Assembly: GCA_944739405.2 (NCBI GenBank)
Contig: OX123190.2
Coordinates: 22,356,807-22,420,806 of the forward strand
Direction: 5' to 3'
From: Euclidia mi
Lineage: Eukaryota > Arthropoda > Insecta > Lepidoptera > Erebidae
DNA: 64,000 bases
Part shown: in pieces, positions 34,984 to 43,745 of the stretch
Layout: the number at the start of each line of letters is the position of its first letter
How positions within the stretch are numbered: position 1 is the first letter of the stretch
The notes under the pieces: generated by a model
What the model saw: only the letters and a program-made list of their open reading frames with translations
Told to the model about the DNA's origin: nothing
Databases searched by the model: none
Position numbers and translations under genes: made by a program

Positions 34984-35267
34984 ATGTCTGAAAAGATGAA
35001 GACTCGCTACGACCGGCAGGCGAACAACAAAGGCTTCGATGAGGGGTCATTGGTGTTGCTTCATAACCCAATACGAAGCAGAGGTAAATCGCCTAAGTTA
35101 CAAGCCAGATGGGACGGGCCATATCGCATAGTTACCAGGATGAACGACGTCACCTATCGAATCCAGAAGGGGCCACGAGGTGCACCGAAGATAGTTCATG
35201 TGGACCGGTTGGCTCGTTACTATGGGTCCAACGATGTTCGAGACGAACACGTCTAAGAGAGAGGCAG

Positions 35268-35703
35268 TGTTACGAATGGCGGTATTTTAAAATAACGCCA
35301 TCTATCGGTGAATGAGAGAACTAGAAGAGGGTGGATGTATCTGTGGTTTAAAAGTGTTTCATCTACTCTCTACTAGATGGCGTTACTGTTTGTATACTCG
35401 AAGTATCTATTATGTTTCCGACTGTTACGAGAACATTCTCGGGAAGGCTAGAATAAACTAGTTTGTTATCCTGGCCGGTATAAATACCGCGCGGGCAGGC
35501 GAATCGGGACAGTTCATTTGAAGAATCGAAGCGATCAAGATCAGCGACGGACAAGGAAGAGTCGTAAGTATTTTCTAGTAGTGTGATATAGTGTTTTATT
35601 AGAGTTTTTATAAGTGTGTATAAGTGTTGTTGTTTGTTAATTAATAAAGTGCAGTTTTAGTGGCATAGGAATTTAATTTATCACCGAACCCCAGCTCGTA
35701 ACA
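35268..35703 (+). repeat. 3' LTR of the gypsy element, with upstream polypurine tract
   Basis: 436 bp, matching 28084-28515. The polypurine tract AAGAGAGAGGCAG (35255-35267) lies immediately upstream and primes plus-strand synthesis. Confidence 0.92.
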
Positions 35704-35731
35704 ATATGGTGCAAAGCACACACACATTACA

Positions 35732-35790
35732 CGATCAATTTTGTACTTTTAAGTATAGTGAAACTATACTTAAAAGTACAAAATTGATCG
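35732..35790. repeat. 28-bp perfect inverted repeat, 3-nt loop
   Basis: CGATCAATTTTGTACTTTTA... at 35732-35759 is exactly complementary to 35763-35790 with loop GAA. It lies 29 bases beyond the gypsy 3' LTR. Confidence 0.95.
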
Positions 35791-36148
35791 TTCGATATTT
35801 TTATTATTAGATATTATGCTTCATAATTTGTTGCAGTATTAAGTCAAGGTCGATTCGTACTTTATTCCACTTTATAATAGGGGTTTTGATTTTTTTATAA
35901 AAATTGAGTGGAAATTACAGCATACACGCTTTGCTTTTATTTCCACTCGGATTGCATTTTCGCTACGTGTCAATAGACTCCTGCACTGGCATCAAAGCCT
36001 TAATCGTGTGTCAAAGGCGTCATATCAGGTGTAATAATTCTACTAACATTGTGCACCGTTCCTCATTATGAAATATCTTATAAAGAAAATTTCCAACTAT
36101 CGCACAATATAATTATGTATGTTAAATATATATTTATTAAACACAAAT
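35791..36148. other. No gene recognised
   Basis: AT-rich; TTTCCACTCGGATTGCATTTTC near 35940 looks repeat-derived, but I cannot place it. Confidence 0.4.
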
Positions 36149-36149
36149 T

Positions 36150-36966
36150 TAACCCTAAATACCTAGGCGTGACATTTGACCGTTCTCTAACATTCAGACA
36201 ACATGTCGACAATGTAGCGCAAAAACTGAAAACTAGAGTGAGCATTATAAGGAGCCTATCAGGAACAACATAGAGCGCCTCCGCCTCAGTCATGCAAACA
36301 TCCGTCCTAGCTCTGGTTTACTCTACCGCGGAGTACTGTGCGCCTGTATGGTACCGAAGTGTGCACACCAAAAAAGGTCGACACTAAACTCCACGAGGCC
36401 ATGCGGATCATAACAGGGCTAATAGAGACCACCCCACTCCCATGGCTCCCAGTACTAGCGAACATCCCACCACCGGACCTACGTAGGTGCAACGCATCGC
36501 CAGCTGAGTGGCACAAGTGCTCGAGACCCAGCATGCCAATTCGTAAAACGTTTAACTATCTATCGGCGCACCGCCTTGTATCAAGACATCCAATTTGGTC
36601 AGATGAACGTTTTGGGACCGATTTCGACGTCAAAGTGGAGTGGCGAGCCTCATAGGAGCTCTTCAACCAACCCCAAAAACAGCTGATCGCAGACCCAAAC
36701 ACAAAACCCCCAGGTTTTGATGCTCTTCGTTCAATGTGGGTGAAACTAAACAGATTAAGAACCGGATACGGACGATCCAACCATCACCTTCACAAATGGG
36801 GGCTCAGAGAGTCGCCATCCTGCGAGTGTGGAGAGCCAGACCAAACTCTAGCCCACGTCGTGAATGATTGTCCGCTCCACCACTTCCTTGGCGGTATGTC
36901 CGAGTTGCACCAGCTCTCTGCAGCCACCAAAGACTGCCTAATAAATCTAAAAATAGACATATAGGA
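36150..36966 (+). pseudogene. Jockey-type LINE reverse transcriptase C-terminus, decayed
   Basis: The plus strand reads KYLGVTFDRSLTFRQHVDNV and KLKTRVSIIRSLSGTT, then a TAG replacing the usual Trp. LALVYSTAEYCAPVWYRS follows, then a frameshift to KVDTKLHEAMRIITGLIETT and PWLPVLANIPPPDLRR. The last piece (36734-36964) holds LNRLRTGYGRSNHHLHKWGL and the CCHC-like CECGEPDQTLAHVVNDC. This is the thumb and C-terminal zinc-finger region of Jockey-group LINE polymerases. Several frame breaks make it dead. The 3' end is probably near 37010. Confidence 0.88.
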
Positions 36967-37058
36967 TCCAGCGCAAAGAATGCCATACGAAATGATGATA
37001 TTTATTTATATAAAGAACAAATGAATTCAATACGCTTTATACACAGTATTTTATGAAA

Positions 37059-37707
37059 TACTAGCTTTTGCCCGCGGCTTCGCGCGCGTTAAATTCGGGG
37101 TAACGCAAATCTACTTTCAGTCTCAATTTGTGTGAAGACAGTCCTGATTATTCTAAAGACTTCAGAAACTATAGGTTACAAAATAGCTCGGTCAGTATAC
37201 TTGACACTGTATACGTACCATTATATCTACCAAAAGGTACATAATAACTTCGCCTTGCATACAGTCAAATGCCAAAGCCATGTTCCAATACATGTCAATA
37301 TATATCTATAAACACTTTCTCATTTATAATATTAGTAGAGAAAATCGTTTCAGCCGTTTAAGCGTAGTATATAATTCTTAGTTTATATATGCGAACAATG
37401 TAATCATCGTGCACAATATGACATTATGTATGATCTATCAGTACTGACAGATATACGCACATGCGCACTCAATTATTATAGCGCATGCGTTCTTACTTCC
37501 TAGAGGTAAATTTGTGCTGAACAAACTTCTACCCTCCCTACAATCCCTCCCAGTTTAATTATTGCATCTTATTGTAGCCTATGTCCGTCTCAATGGTCCG
37601 GTATATCGCTATATCAAATTTCAACAAAATCGGTTCAGCTGTTTGAGCGTGAAAACGGAACATACATACATACATACACACTTCCGAATTTATAATATTA
37701 GTAGGGA
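37059..37707 (+). repeat. Dispersed insect repeat, TAGCTTTTGCCCGCGGCTTCG ... TATTAGTAGGG
   Basis: It starts ACTAGCTTTTGCCCGCGGC and ends CCGAATTTATAATATTAGTAGGG after (CATA)n. Two internal phrases (TTTCAGCCGTTTAAGCG and GGTTCAGCTGTTTGAGCGTG) suggest two partial copies end to end. It is an abundant repeat in Lepidoptera; I do not assign it to a superfamily. No coding content. Confidence 0.7.
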
Positions 37708-37750
37708 TAGGGATGGGTAATTTTTTTTTCAGTGTATTAATATCTTGAAG

Positions 37751-37956
37751 TGTACATCACCATTCAGGTTCATGGTAAATATAATGTAGTGTGTAAGTAC
37801 ATACCCTATGTAATCTATCCTAATTATTCCATAATTTATTATGTACACGTGTAACCCCATTATTCGACAATACTTAAGCAATGTTTAATATGAATAAATG
37901 TTCAGTCTTAATCATGATTTCGTTGTTTTAATTCATCTCCCAATACACTCCGTACA
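37751..37956 (+). repeat. Probable 5' LTR
   Basis: TG...CA ends, a poly(A) signal-like AATAAA near 37900, and adjacency to TGGCGACCCTGCC support it. There is no partner LTR in the window to prove the limits. Confidence 0.55.
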
Positions 37957-38165
37957 TGGCGACCCTGCCAACAGTCGACCACCCGCGCGACTCGGTTATT
38001 TGATACGAGTTTACCTTAAAGAGAGTGGAACTTTTATTAGACTTTGTGCATAACGTAGTGGAAAAATAATCTACGTTATGATTATGGCGCAATTAGAACA
38101 AAGAAATCGATCTGACAAGTTGAACGTTGTGATTCGTGTATTCCGTAAATCTTCAAATAAGCGTG

Positions 38166-38486
38166 ATGGGTAACCAAAAATCACAGGAGGTCGTTATCGC
38201 CCAGAACGCAGCGAATGGAAAAAACCAGGCCAGGGCAGACGAAATACAGCAGCATATGTCAACCACAAATTTACTGCTCATGGTCATATCTATAGGCATG
38301 CTTATGGGTGTGCTGTATTTTACATATAAGCTATACAAGAAATGCCATATGCAATGGATATCGCGGCAAATCAATAGAGCTGCTTTGAGAGCTTCTATTT
38401 TTCGGCGACCACCAGCAATCTCCGGGTGTCTTGAGGGTGAAACTCAGGCACAGGCTCCGAATAAACTCTATCCAGGTGTTGTGTAA
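38166..38486 (+). CDS. Small membrane protein with MGN start, encoded upstream of gag
   Basis: 106 codons. I chose the ATG at 38166 because the product then starts MGNQKSQ, a typical N-myristoylation signal (Met-Gly ... Ser at position 6). A single hydrophobic segment (LLLMVISIGMLMGVLYFTYK, residues about 40-60) is followed by a basic, cysteine-containing tail (YKKCHMQWISRQINR). It lies between the primer site and gag of the second LTR element. I infer a membrane-associated accessory protein of that element; the role is unknown. The frame is intact, which suggests selection until recently. Confidence 0.65.
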   Translation: MGNQKSQEVVIAQNAANGKNQARADEIQQHMSTTNLLLMVISIGMLMGVLYFTYKLYKKCHMQWISRQINRAALRASIFRRPPAISGCLEGETQAQAPNKLYPGVV

Positions 38487-39041
38487 AATCGGTTTGAAGT
38501 GCGTGGCTCGATATCGATAAGTGCTCGGAAATAATAAAAGTGCGTGTGTCGACAAGTGTTCGGTTAAATCTATCATATGCGTGCAGATTGTGCGTTACGG
38601 TACGGCTTTCGTAAAACGGTATATAACGAAATTCAAGGGTATATTAATTAATGGACTATTTAGTGGACTGTAGTTGTTATTGATATGATGCACTATAGTA
38701 TAATAATGTGACGTAGGTATATAGTACATGCCTACATATGTAAGTACACGAATAATGTATAATCAACGTTTTGGTGGTAAGTTATGGCAATTTATTTACA
38801 GTCTTTATATAACGAATTAAAAGAAGTTAGATCATATTTAATAAAGACAGGCCCTAAAAGAAGACAAGGTAATATTTTAGTAAATAAGTTAATTGAAGCT
38901 AATAAAATATATGTGCTATATAAAGACTGGCTTAATGAGTACAATTTAAAATTAAGCAAGTGTGATGATGATCCTCTAGTGCATATTTTTTGCAAACAGT
39001 TTTTAGCGTTATATAACGAGATAACTGATTTATGTCAAAGT

Positions 39042-39940
39042 AACCTAATGGAAGGAAAGAGGAACCCACCACGCACCCTCGAATTGACCACCCCAACTAT
39101 TGCAATAGAAAAAGGTTGACAATATCGAACTCCTCTAAAAGGATAAGGGATATAGGAATGGTATGGGTTCCAGGAAGATACCTGACTTGCAGTATCCCGC
39201 TGTATGCGCCGACTATTCTTCGACACGTGTTTCGCCTCTGCACGAGGCATCCTCAGGAACGATGGGCAACGACTGAGCGCTTTCCAACCGTGGGCATGTC
39301 TTATAAACGATTGTACTTTCTAATCCCCTCCCTTCGTTGCTCGACTGATGTGAGTCATTATGACGGTGTGCGAATATATTCAGCAATGTGGACCCGTTAA
39401 AGTTGGTTTGATCGTTCAGTAATGTATGCTTGTCCCGCTTTAAAATCTCTAATTGTTCCAATACGCACATTCTAATACCCTTTTGACAAGTGTGTATGAC
39501 GTCAAATGAATGTCCGCTATTTAAGGTATGACCCGATTCAAGTAAATGTTCGGCAAAATGAGACTTTTCCGGCTGGTTGTTTCTAAACGCCGCTAAATGT
39601 TCTTTATATCTCAGCTCAAAACTTCGACCCGTCTGTCCTATGTACTTATTTTGGCATTGGTCGCATGTTAAGCAGTAAATACCTTTTTGTTCTTGCATAC
39701 TTTATCTTTACCATTGCAAAGAAATTTTAACGTTTTGTATGGTTTATAGGCTGATCTGATGCCGTTCCTCCTCATCCCTTATCCTATATCCCTTATCCTT
39801 TTAGAGGAGTTCGATATTGTCAACCTTTTTCTATTGCAATAGTTGGGGTGGTCAATTCGAAGGTGCGTGGTGGGTTCCTCTTTCCTTCCATTAGGTTACA
39901 ATGGAGTTCCACCAAGTAACGCCTGATTCAATCAACTATA
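39042..39940 (-). mobile_element. Penelope-like element with inverted arms and 12-bp target duplication
   Basis: TTATGTCAAAGT at 39030-39041 and 39941-39952 flanks an 899-bp insert in gag. Arms of 116 bp (39042-39157 and 39782-39897) are reverse complements with one mismatch. Another 43 bases (to 39940) extend the right side only. Between the arms a minus-strand ORF encodes a GIY-YIG endonuclease. The reverse transcriptase part of a Penelope element is missing. Inverted terminal copies are known for this class. Confidence 0.85.
39213..39698 (-). CDS. GIY-YIG endonuclease domain of a Penelope-like element
   Basis: 161 codons. The GIY-YIG fold is visible: GIY at residues 6-8, KYIG at 18-21, a catalytic-type Arg in GRSFELRYKEH, and Glu in CVLEQLEILKRD, then LLNDQTN. 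CLTCDQC between the two motifs could bind zinc, as in Penelope endonucleases. In complete elements this domain nicks DNA at the C-terminus of a reverse-transcriptase fusion; here only the endonuclease remains, and the frame starts at or after a truncation. The last ~50 residues are less typical. It is open and undamaged over the domain. Confidence 0.88.
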   Translation of the reverse strand: MQEQKGIYCLTCDQCQNKYIGQTGRSFELRYKEHLAAFRNNQPEKSHFAEHLLESGHTLNSGHSFDVIHTCQKGIRMCVLEQLEILKRDKHTLLNDQTNFNGSTLLNIFAHRHNDSHQSSNEGRGLESTIVYKTCPRLESAQSLPIVPEDASCRGETRVEE

Positions 39941-40853
39941 TTATGTCAAAGTGATACATCCAGCTCTGAAACTATTTTAACAATGAATACTTTTGATTTG
40001 AAAACTGCATTACATTTATTGCCCTGTATGACAGATACAGTGGCTAACACCAAGCAATTAATAGATAATATTGAATATTATAACTCGTTATTGGAGAAAG
40101 AAACATGTAAACAAAATTTAATTAATTTTATTTTGAAAAGTAGGTTGTCTCAAGCTGCAAAGTTACGATTGTATACTAGTTATTCAAATGTGAATGATTT
40201 GATTTTGGATATGAAAAGAGAACTTTTACCCCATAAGGCGGCAACCGCAATTTCGAGTAAATTAGAGAACATCAAACAAAATAATTTGTCTATATCAAAT
40301 TATGGCCAGCAAATATCTGAATTGTTTGTGGACCTTACGATATCGCAAGCGAATGGAAATTCTGAAAATTATAAAATATTAAAACCATTAAATGAAAATA
40401 TAGCTATTAAAAAATTCGCTGACGGTTTGCGAAATCGTAGGCTCAGTACGATCATAGCCGCTAGGAATTTTACCACTCTAAAGGACGCAATCCAAGGGGC
40501 TCTCGACGAGGAAGGCACCAGTATATCCGGGTCCGGAGAAATTTTGGGTATGAATAAAACTAATTATTTTAATTCTAATTATAGAGGTACGAGGCATCAT
40601 TTTAGAGGTCAGCGAGGAAGATACAACAACCAGTCTCCTTTCTATAGGGGTCAAGGTCGAGGTTTTCGAGGCAACCAGCGAGGACAGAATCATCAGTTCG
40701 CTATCAGAGGTACTTCAATGCGTGGTCACCAGTTTCGAGGTCAGCAAAATGCAGGTATGTCTAGAGGAAACCGAAGGATAAGCCAACAACAAAATGTTCA
40801 CATTATGTCCGAAAATCAGCCTGTAAATTCAGTAAATACAGAAACATTTTTTC

Positions 40854-41240
40854 GTGACTAATAAAATTGACCATACAATTTTATCTTGCCATAGTGACTT
40901 TTATATAAATTTTTCAGTAAATGGCACAACATTTCCTTTTTTATTAGATACAGGCGCATCCTTGTGTGCAAGTAAATATAAACATGTCTTGGATTTGAAT
41001 CTTACGGTATACAATGAAGATATAATTATCAATGGTCTCGAGGGCAAAGTCCAAGCAATAGGATACGTGTTTATACAATTTAGTTGCGATGATTTAATTA
41101 TTAGTCACAAGTTTTATGTATTTGATACATTACCAATTAGGTGTAGTGGTATAATTGGTCGAGACTTTTTAACGATTTTGAACATGACGTTATCAAACAG
41201 AAGATGTCTGAATATTCAATACATCTTGCCTGATCTTTGC
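40854..41240 (+). pseudogene. Protease of the second LTR element, truncated
   Basis: The frame overlaps the end of gag by 8 bases and is shifted, so translation would need a frameshift as in many gypsy-like elements. It contains the retropepsin active site LLDTGASLCAS at about residue 32, and IIGRDFLTILNMTLS some 75 residues later. The frame stays open to 41378, but from about 41235 the sequence (repeat-like, GGATGGGTAACC) no longer looks like pol. No reverse transcriptase follows. Confidence 0.85.
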
Positions 41241-41363
41241 CACCGTAGCAATGCTTGTAGAGCTTGGATGGGTAACCACATCTTGTTTCATTCACATCAA
41301 AGTGCAACTGTGCTTCAGAGGGCACAAACAGCTGCCGATCGCGATTCTTATATTAAGATAAAA

Positions 41364-41425
41364 GTGGTAAGGCCATGACGGAGAGCTTCGGGCGTTGGTA
41401 AGGCCATGTCGGAGGGCTTCGGGCG
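41364..41425. repeat. 31-bp tandem duplication
   Basis: TGGTAAGGCCATGACGGAG... at 41364 repeats at 41395 with two or three differences. The preceding 41240-41363 is repeat-like and non-coding. Confidence 0.85.
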
Positions 41426-41491
41426 TTTTTAAGCTTTGGTGATCTACTGCGAACGGCGAGCTAAATTACTCTATAAGTTATTCTAACTTAC

Positions 41492-41649
41492 CCGAATTAT
41501 ATCCATAACTTTGTTCAACGGCTTCCCTCTGTACAGCTGCTGATGACACACGAGGTGGTCATAGTCTATTATTTTTGCTCTGATTGTGCCATTTTCTGGT
41601 TCCATTGCAAGCCAGTCCAATCCACCATCGCTGCAATCCCAGCTGTTCC
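41492..41649 (-). CDS. Exon of a leucine-rich-repeat protein: LRR C-terminal cap
   Basis: A minus-strand exon of 158 bp between an acceptor TTTTTTGTTCGTAG and a strong donor GTAAGT. The first two bases complete a codon begun in the previous exon, and the exon ends on a codon boundary. It encodes GNSWDCSDGGLDWLA ... DYDHLVCHQQLYRGKPL, the Trp-Asp-Cys / downstream Cys / G-x-P-L pattern of an LRR C-terminal cap. The next recognisable minus-strand exon, at 20748-20921, starts on a codon boundary with an LRR N-terminal cap. A C-cap followed by an N-cap marks the junction of two LRR blocks, as in Toll-type receptors. Earlier exons lie beyond the window or were not recognised. The gene name is uncertain; halfway/singed-wings-2 and Toll-like proteins are candidates. 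Confidence 0.75.
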
Positions 41650-42339
41650 CTACGAACAAAAAATAATTAGTGTCAATGTTAATTGACATAATATATAACA
41701 TTATTAAATCTATCTTCCTTTAATATAAGCTTTGATTGTACGACAGTCATCATCATCCTAGGCTCCTAGCGCTGTCCAGGTAAGGTACGTCAATTTTCAA
41801 ATAGGCCAAATGTTTCGAATTCATGCCTCTAAGAATATCAGATTGAGCCAATTTACTGATTGTTGTGCTAGTACATATTCACGTTGAAAAACCAATTTGT
41901 TTGAGAAATTATCACTAGAACGAAAGCAGCTTTTTAAACTAGAAAAATCCTCGACGACGGTAGCGAGTAATAACAGATTATCAGAGCAGATGCGAACAAA
42001 AAATAAGAGACAAAATCTGACTTAAAACTTTCACATCAGTGTTTTTAATTAATTTTTATCCCAGCGCAGCGTAATGAATATAACCGATGAAATAAGATGC
42101 AGATAAGTGAAAGAAAACCGTTATCCTGTAAGGCTTGTATGTAGAACATATTTTTCCACCATTATCGACCGACTGTGTGATACCGAATATCATGCAGCAC
42201 TTCTTCGTATCGCAACCAGAACGCAAACAACAGCGACACCGCAAGGTAGCAGCCGGACACATCGCAATGTCACACACATTTGTAAGCACTACCTAACCAC
42301 GACTTGGCCACCTTTGGTCGCAACGTTGCAGTTTAGAAG
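41650..42339. other. No gene firmly recognised upstream of the LRR exon
   Basis: A cysteine-rich minus-strand frame at about 42090-42289 (MCPAATLRCRCCLRSGCDTK) lies 5' of the LRR exon but has no convincing splice sites. The rest is AT-rich. Confidence 0.4.
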
Positions 42340-42500
42340 AAAAGAGGAAAACTAGACACTGTACAACCTATTCTCCTTTTTTTTCCTTTTAGTGTGTGGC
42401 CAAGTCTGGTATCGGGGTTCATAGACCGCCCAAAGGCCTCCTACATGGCCTAACGATTCTTATCCTGAGGCAATAACCGGTTCCAGTACCGGTTGAATAT
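42340..42500 (+). repeat. Dispersed repeat, family of 46744
   Basis: AAGAGGAAAACTAGACACTG ... GGCCAAGTCTGGTATCGG, TTCATAGACC.CCCAA and CTAACGATTCTTATCCTGAG are shared with 46744-46925. Probably LINE- or SINE-derived. Confidence 0.75.
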
Positions 42501-42730
42501 AAAACAAAGAGAGAGCAAAGAACAAATCAACCGTTGTTATAATTTTACTTCCGAATTTTTTTTGCTTCTTAATACCACAGGTTTTTATTAAGAAAAGAAT
42601 TTAAGTTATAAAGTCGCCTGGAATATAATCATCTCAAATAAATGGAGTTAAAAGCGCTGAAATTGTGGCATTGATGGATAAATATAAAAAAAAGACAGCC
42701 TGAAGCTTAATAAAAATATGTGGCATATTG

Positions 42731-43123
42731 TTGATTGAATCAGGCGTTACTTGGCGGAACTCCGTTGTAACCTAATAGAAGGAAAGAGGAACCCACCACG
42801 AACCCTCGGATTAGCCACCCCAACTATTGCAATAGAAAAAGGTTGACAATACCGAACTCCTCTAAAGACAAAGGATAAGGGATACATGGAATAATGCGGA
42901 AAAGGGTTCCAGGAAAATACCTGACGTGCAGTATCCCGCTCTATGCGCCGACTATGCTTCGACACGTGTTTCGCCTCTCCACGAGGCATCTCCAGGACCG
43001 ATGGGCAACGACTGAGCTATGGCTCAGTCGTAGTCGTCGGTATTGTCAACTTTTTTCTATTGCAATAGTTGGGGTGGGTAATCTGAGGGTGCGTGGTGGG
43101 TTCCTCTTTCCTTCCGTTAGGTT
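42731..43123 (+). mobile_element. Short Penelope-derived element with 13-bp target duplication
   Basis: ATGTGGCATATTG at 42718-42730 and 43124-43136 flanks a 393-bp insert. Its arms (42769 to about 42855, and about 43037-43123) are reverse complements and match the arms of the element at 39042-39940. Its left 38 bases (TTGATTGAATCAGGCGTTAC...) match the right-side extension there. The middle keeps only the part around TATGCGCCGACTATGCTTCG, so no endonuclease remains. A small hairpin (ACTGAGCTATGGCTCAGT) marks the internal deletion join. Confidence 0.88.
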
Positions 43124-43137
43124 ATGTGGCATATTGT

Positions 43138-43270
43138 ATGTAGTTCTGTATAACTATATAAAATTCTTGCGTTACTGACTGACAAACACCGACAAAACTA
43201 TGGGCGCAAGAAGGTGAAATTTGGCACGTATGTATGTTCCTTGGGGAGCGCAGGGGTGCACTAAGAAGAC
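43138..43270 (-). repeat. Dispersed repeat fragment, minus strand
   Basis: TATATAAAATTCTTGCGTTACTGACTGACA, GTGAAATTTGGCACGTATGT and GCAGGGGTGCACTAAGAAG are the inverse of the 15443-15655 repeat. Confidence 0.7.
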
Positions 43271-43744
43271 ATTTACCGAAGTGCCCACAAGATCGCAAAG
43301 AAACGGTTAAATTACAATAAAATGGTGGGCACGGTTGTGGGCATCCTCTAGGTATCTATGTTATGCTTATCAGCAATAGGTATAGTCCGCTCAAATAAGA
43401 CCAAAAAATAGGAGTGAAATTATATAAAATCGCACCCAGCTGAATTTTCGGTAAGACTTTTCAGAACACCATCATAAATGAAATCTAAAAAATTCTCATC
43501 GATCCGACCGCTGAAAAAAATACTGCACAGAATGCTGCGCAGTTATTTTAAAACCACTTTACAGCGCTGAATTGAACGTTTTGTGATTATATTTTACACA
43601 CACATAACAAGAAAGTCAGGGAAAGTAGATACTTACAATTAATCGCAAGAAAATATGTAAAAATATATAACAGAAAGTTTTATTACTATTATTAGACCTT
43701 TATACGAGACCAAAGTAAACACAACAAAGCCTCGAGATATAATA
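43271..43744. other. No gene recognised
   Basis: AT-rich; nothing supported. Confidence 0.5.
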
Positions 43745-43745
43745 T

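Larger units (their letters stand above)
33080..35256 (+). pseudogene. Gypsy integrase, split by two insertions
   Basis: The zinc-binding N-terminal region spans about 33230-33420 (conserved LYHNGASGGQMGVKKTL, then HC ... CRKCTSCAA, with a TGA stop in place of a Trp codon at about 33334). The catalytic core begins with ERIALDVAGPFP, then HSDLGRNFES and MVERFNKSLERYL, so D, D and E are all present. At about 33800 the core is cut by a dispersed-repeat segment. About 60 bases of integrase resume at 33932-33992, then a second insertion (to 34983) follows. The C-terminal domain is intact at 34984-35256 (KMKTRYDRQANNKGF, WDGPYRIV, VHVDRLARYY), ending 11 bases before the 3' LTR. Confidence 0.9.
28084..35703 (+). 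mobile_element. Ty3/gypsy LTR retrotransposon, defective, with 4-bp target duplication
   Basis: Two LTRs in direct orientation (28084-28515, 35268-35703) start TGTTA and end TAACA and are flanked by ATAT at 28080-28083 and 35704-35707. Between them are gag, protease, reverse transcriptase, RNase H and integrase in the Ty3/gypsy order, with no envelope gene. Frameshifts, stops and insertions (about 29973-30888, 33800-33930, 33993-34983) make it inactive. The LTRs differ by roughly 20-25 substitutions by eye, so the insertion is not recent. It lies within the presumed long intron of the LRR gene. Confidence 0.95.
38784..40861 (+). pseudogene. gag: Gag of the second LTR element, split by a Penelope insertion
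   Basis: The N-terminal part (38784-39041) is helical (residues such as YNELKEVRSYLI, FCKQFLALYNEITDLC). The reading frame then enters the inserted element and stops at 39119. It resumes in the same frame at 39941 after the 12-bp target duplication and runs open to 40861. The central capsid-like region has IKKFADGLRNRRLS. The C-terminus, about 100 residues, is rich in RG/RGG, N and Q (HFRGQRGRYNNQ, RGFRGNQRGQNHQF) and carries no CCHC knuckle, so RNA binding is probably through RGG repeats. Without the insertion it would be about 390 residues. Confidence 0.85.
37751..41235 (+). mobile_element. Second LTR retrotransposon (gypsy-like), truncated after protease
   Basis: A likely 5' LTR at 37751-37956 (TGTACATCAC ... 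CACTCCGTACA, with GAATAAATG) is followed directly by primer-site-like TGGCGACCCTGCCAAC. Next come a small membrane ORF (38166-38486), gag (38784-40861, interrupted by a Penelope-like element at 39042-39940) and a protease ORF (40854 onward) in another frame. Similarity ends near 41235, and no reverse transcriptase or 3' LTR follows. Apart from the insertion, gag and the start of protease are open, so the copy is younger than the 28-35 kb element. Confidence 0.8.

Noticed and set aside
38784..39119. Separate small gene of 111 codons
   Set aside because: Its last codons come from the Penelope-like insert; the rest is the N-terminal part of gag, resuming after the target duplication.
42056..42289. 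Cysteine-rich minus-strand frame (MCPAATLRCRCCLRSGCDTK)
   Set aside because: It lies just 5' of the LRR exon and could be an N-terminal exon, but I found no convincing acceptor/donor pair and the frame runs into AT-rich sequence.
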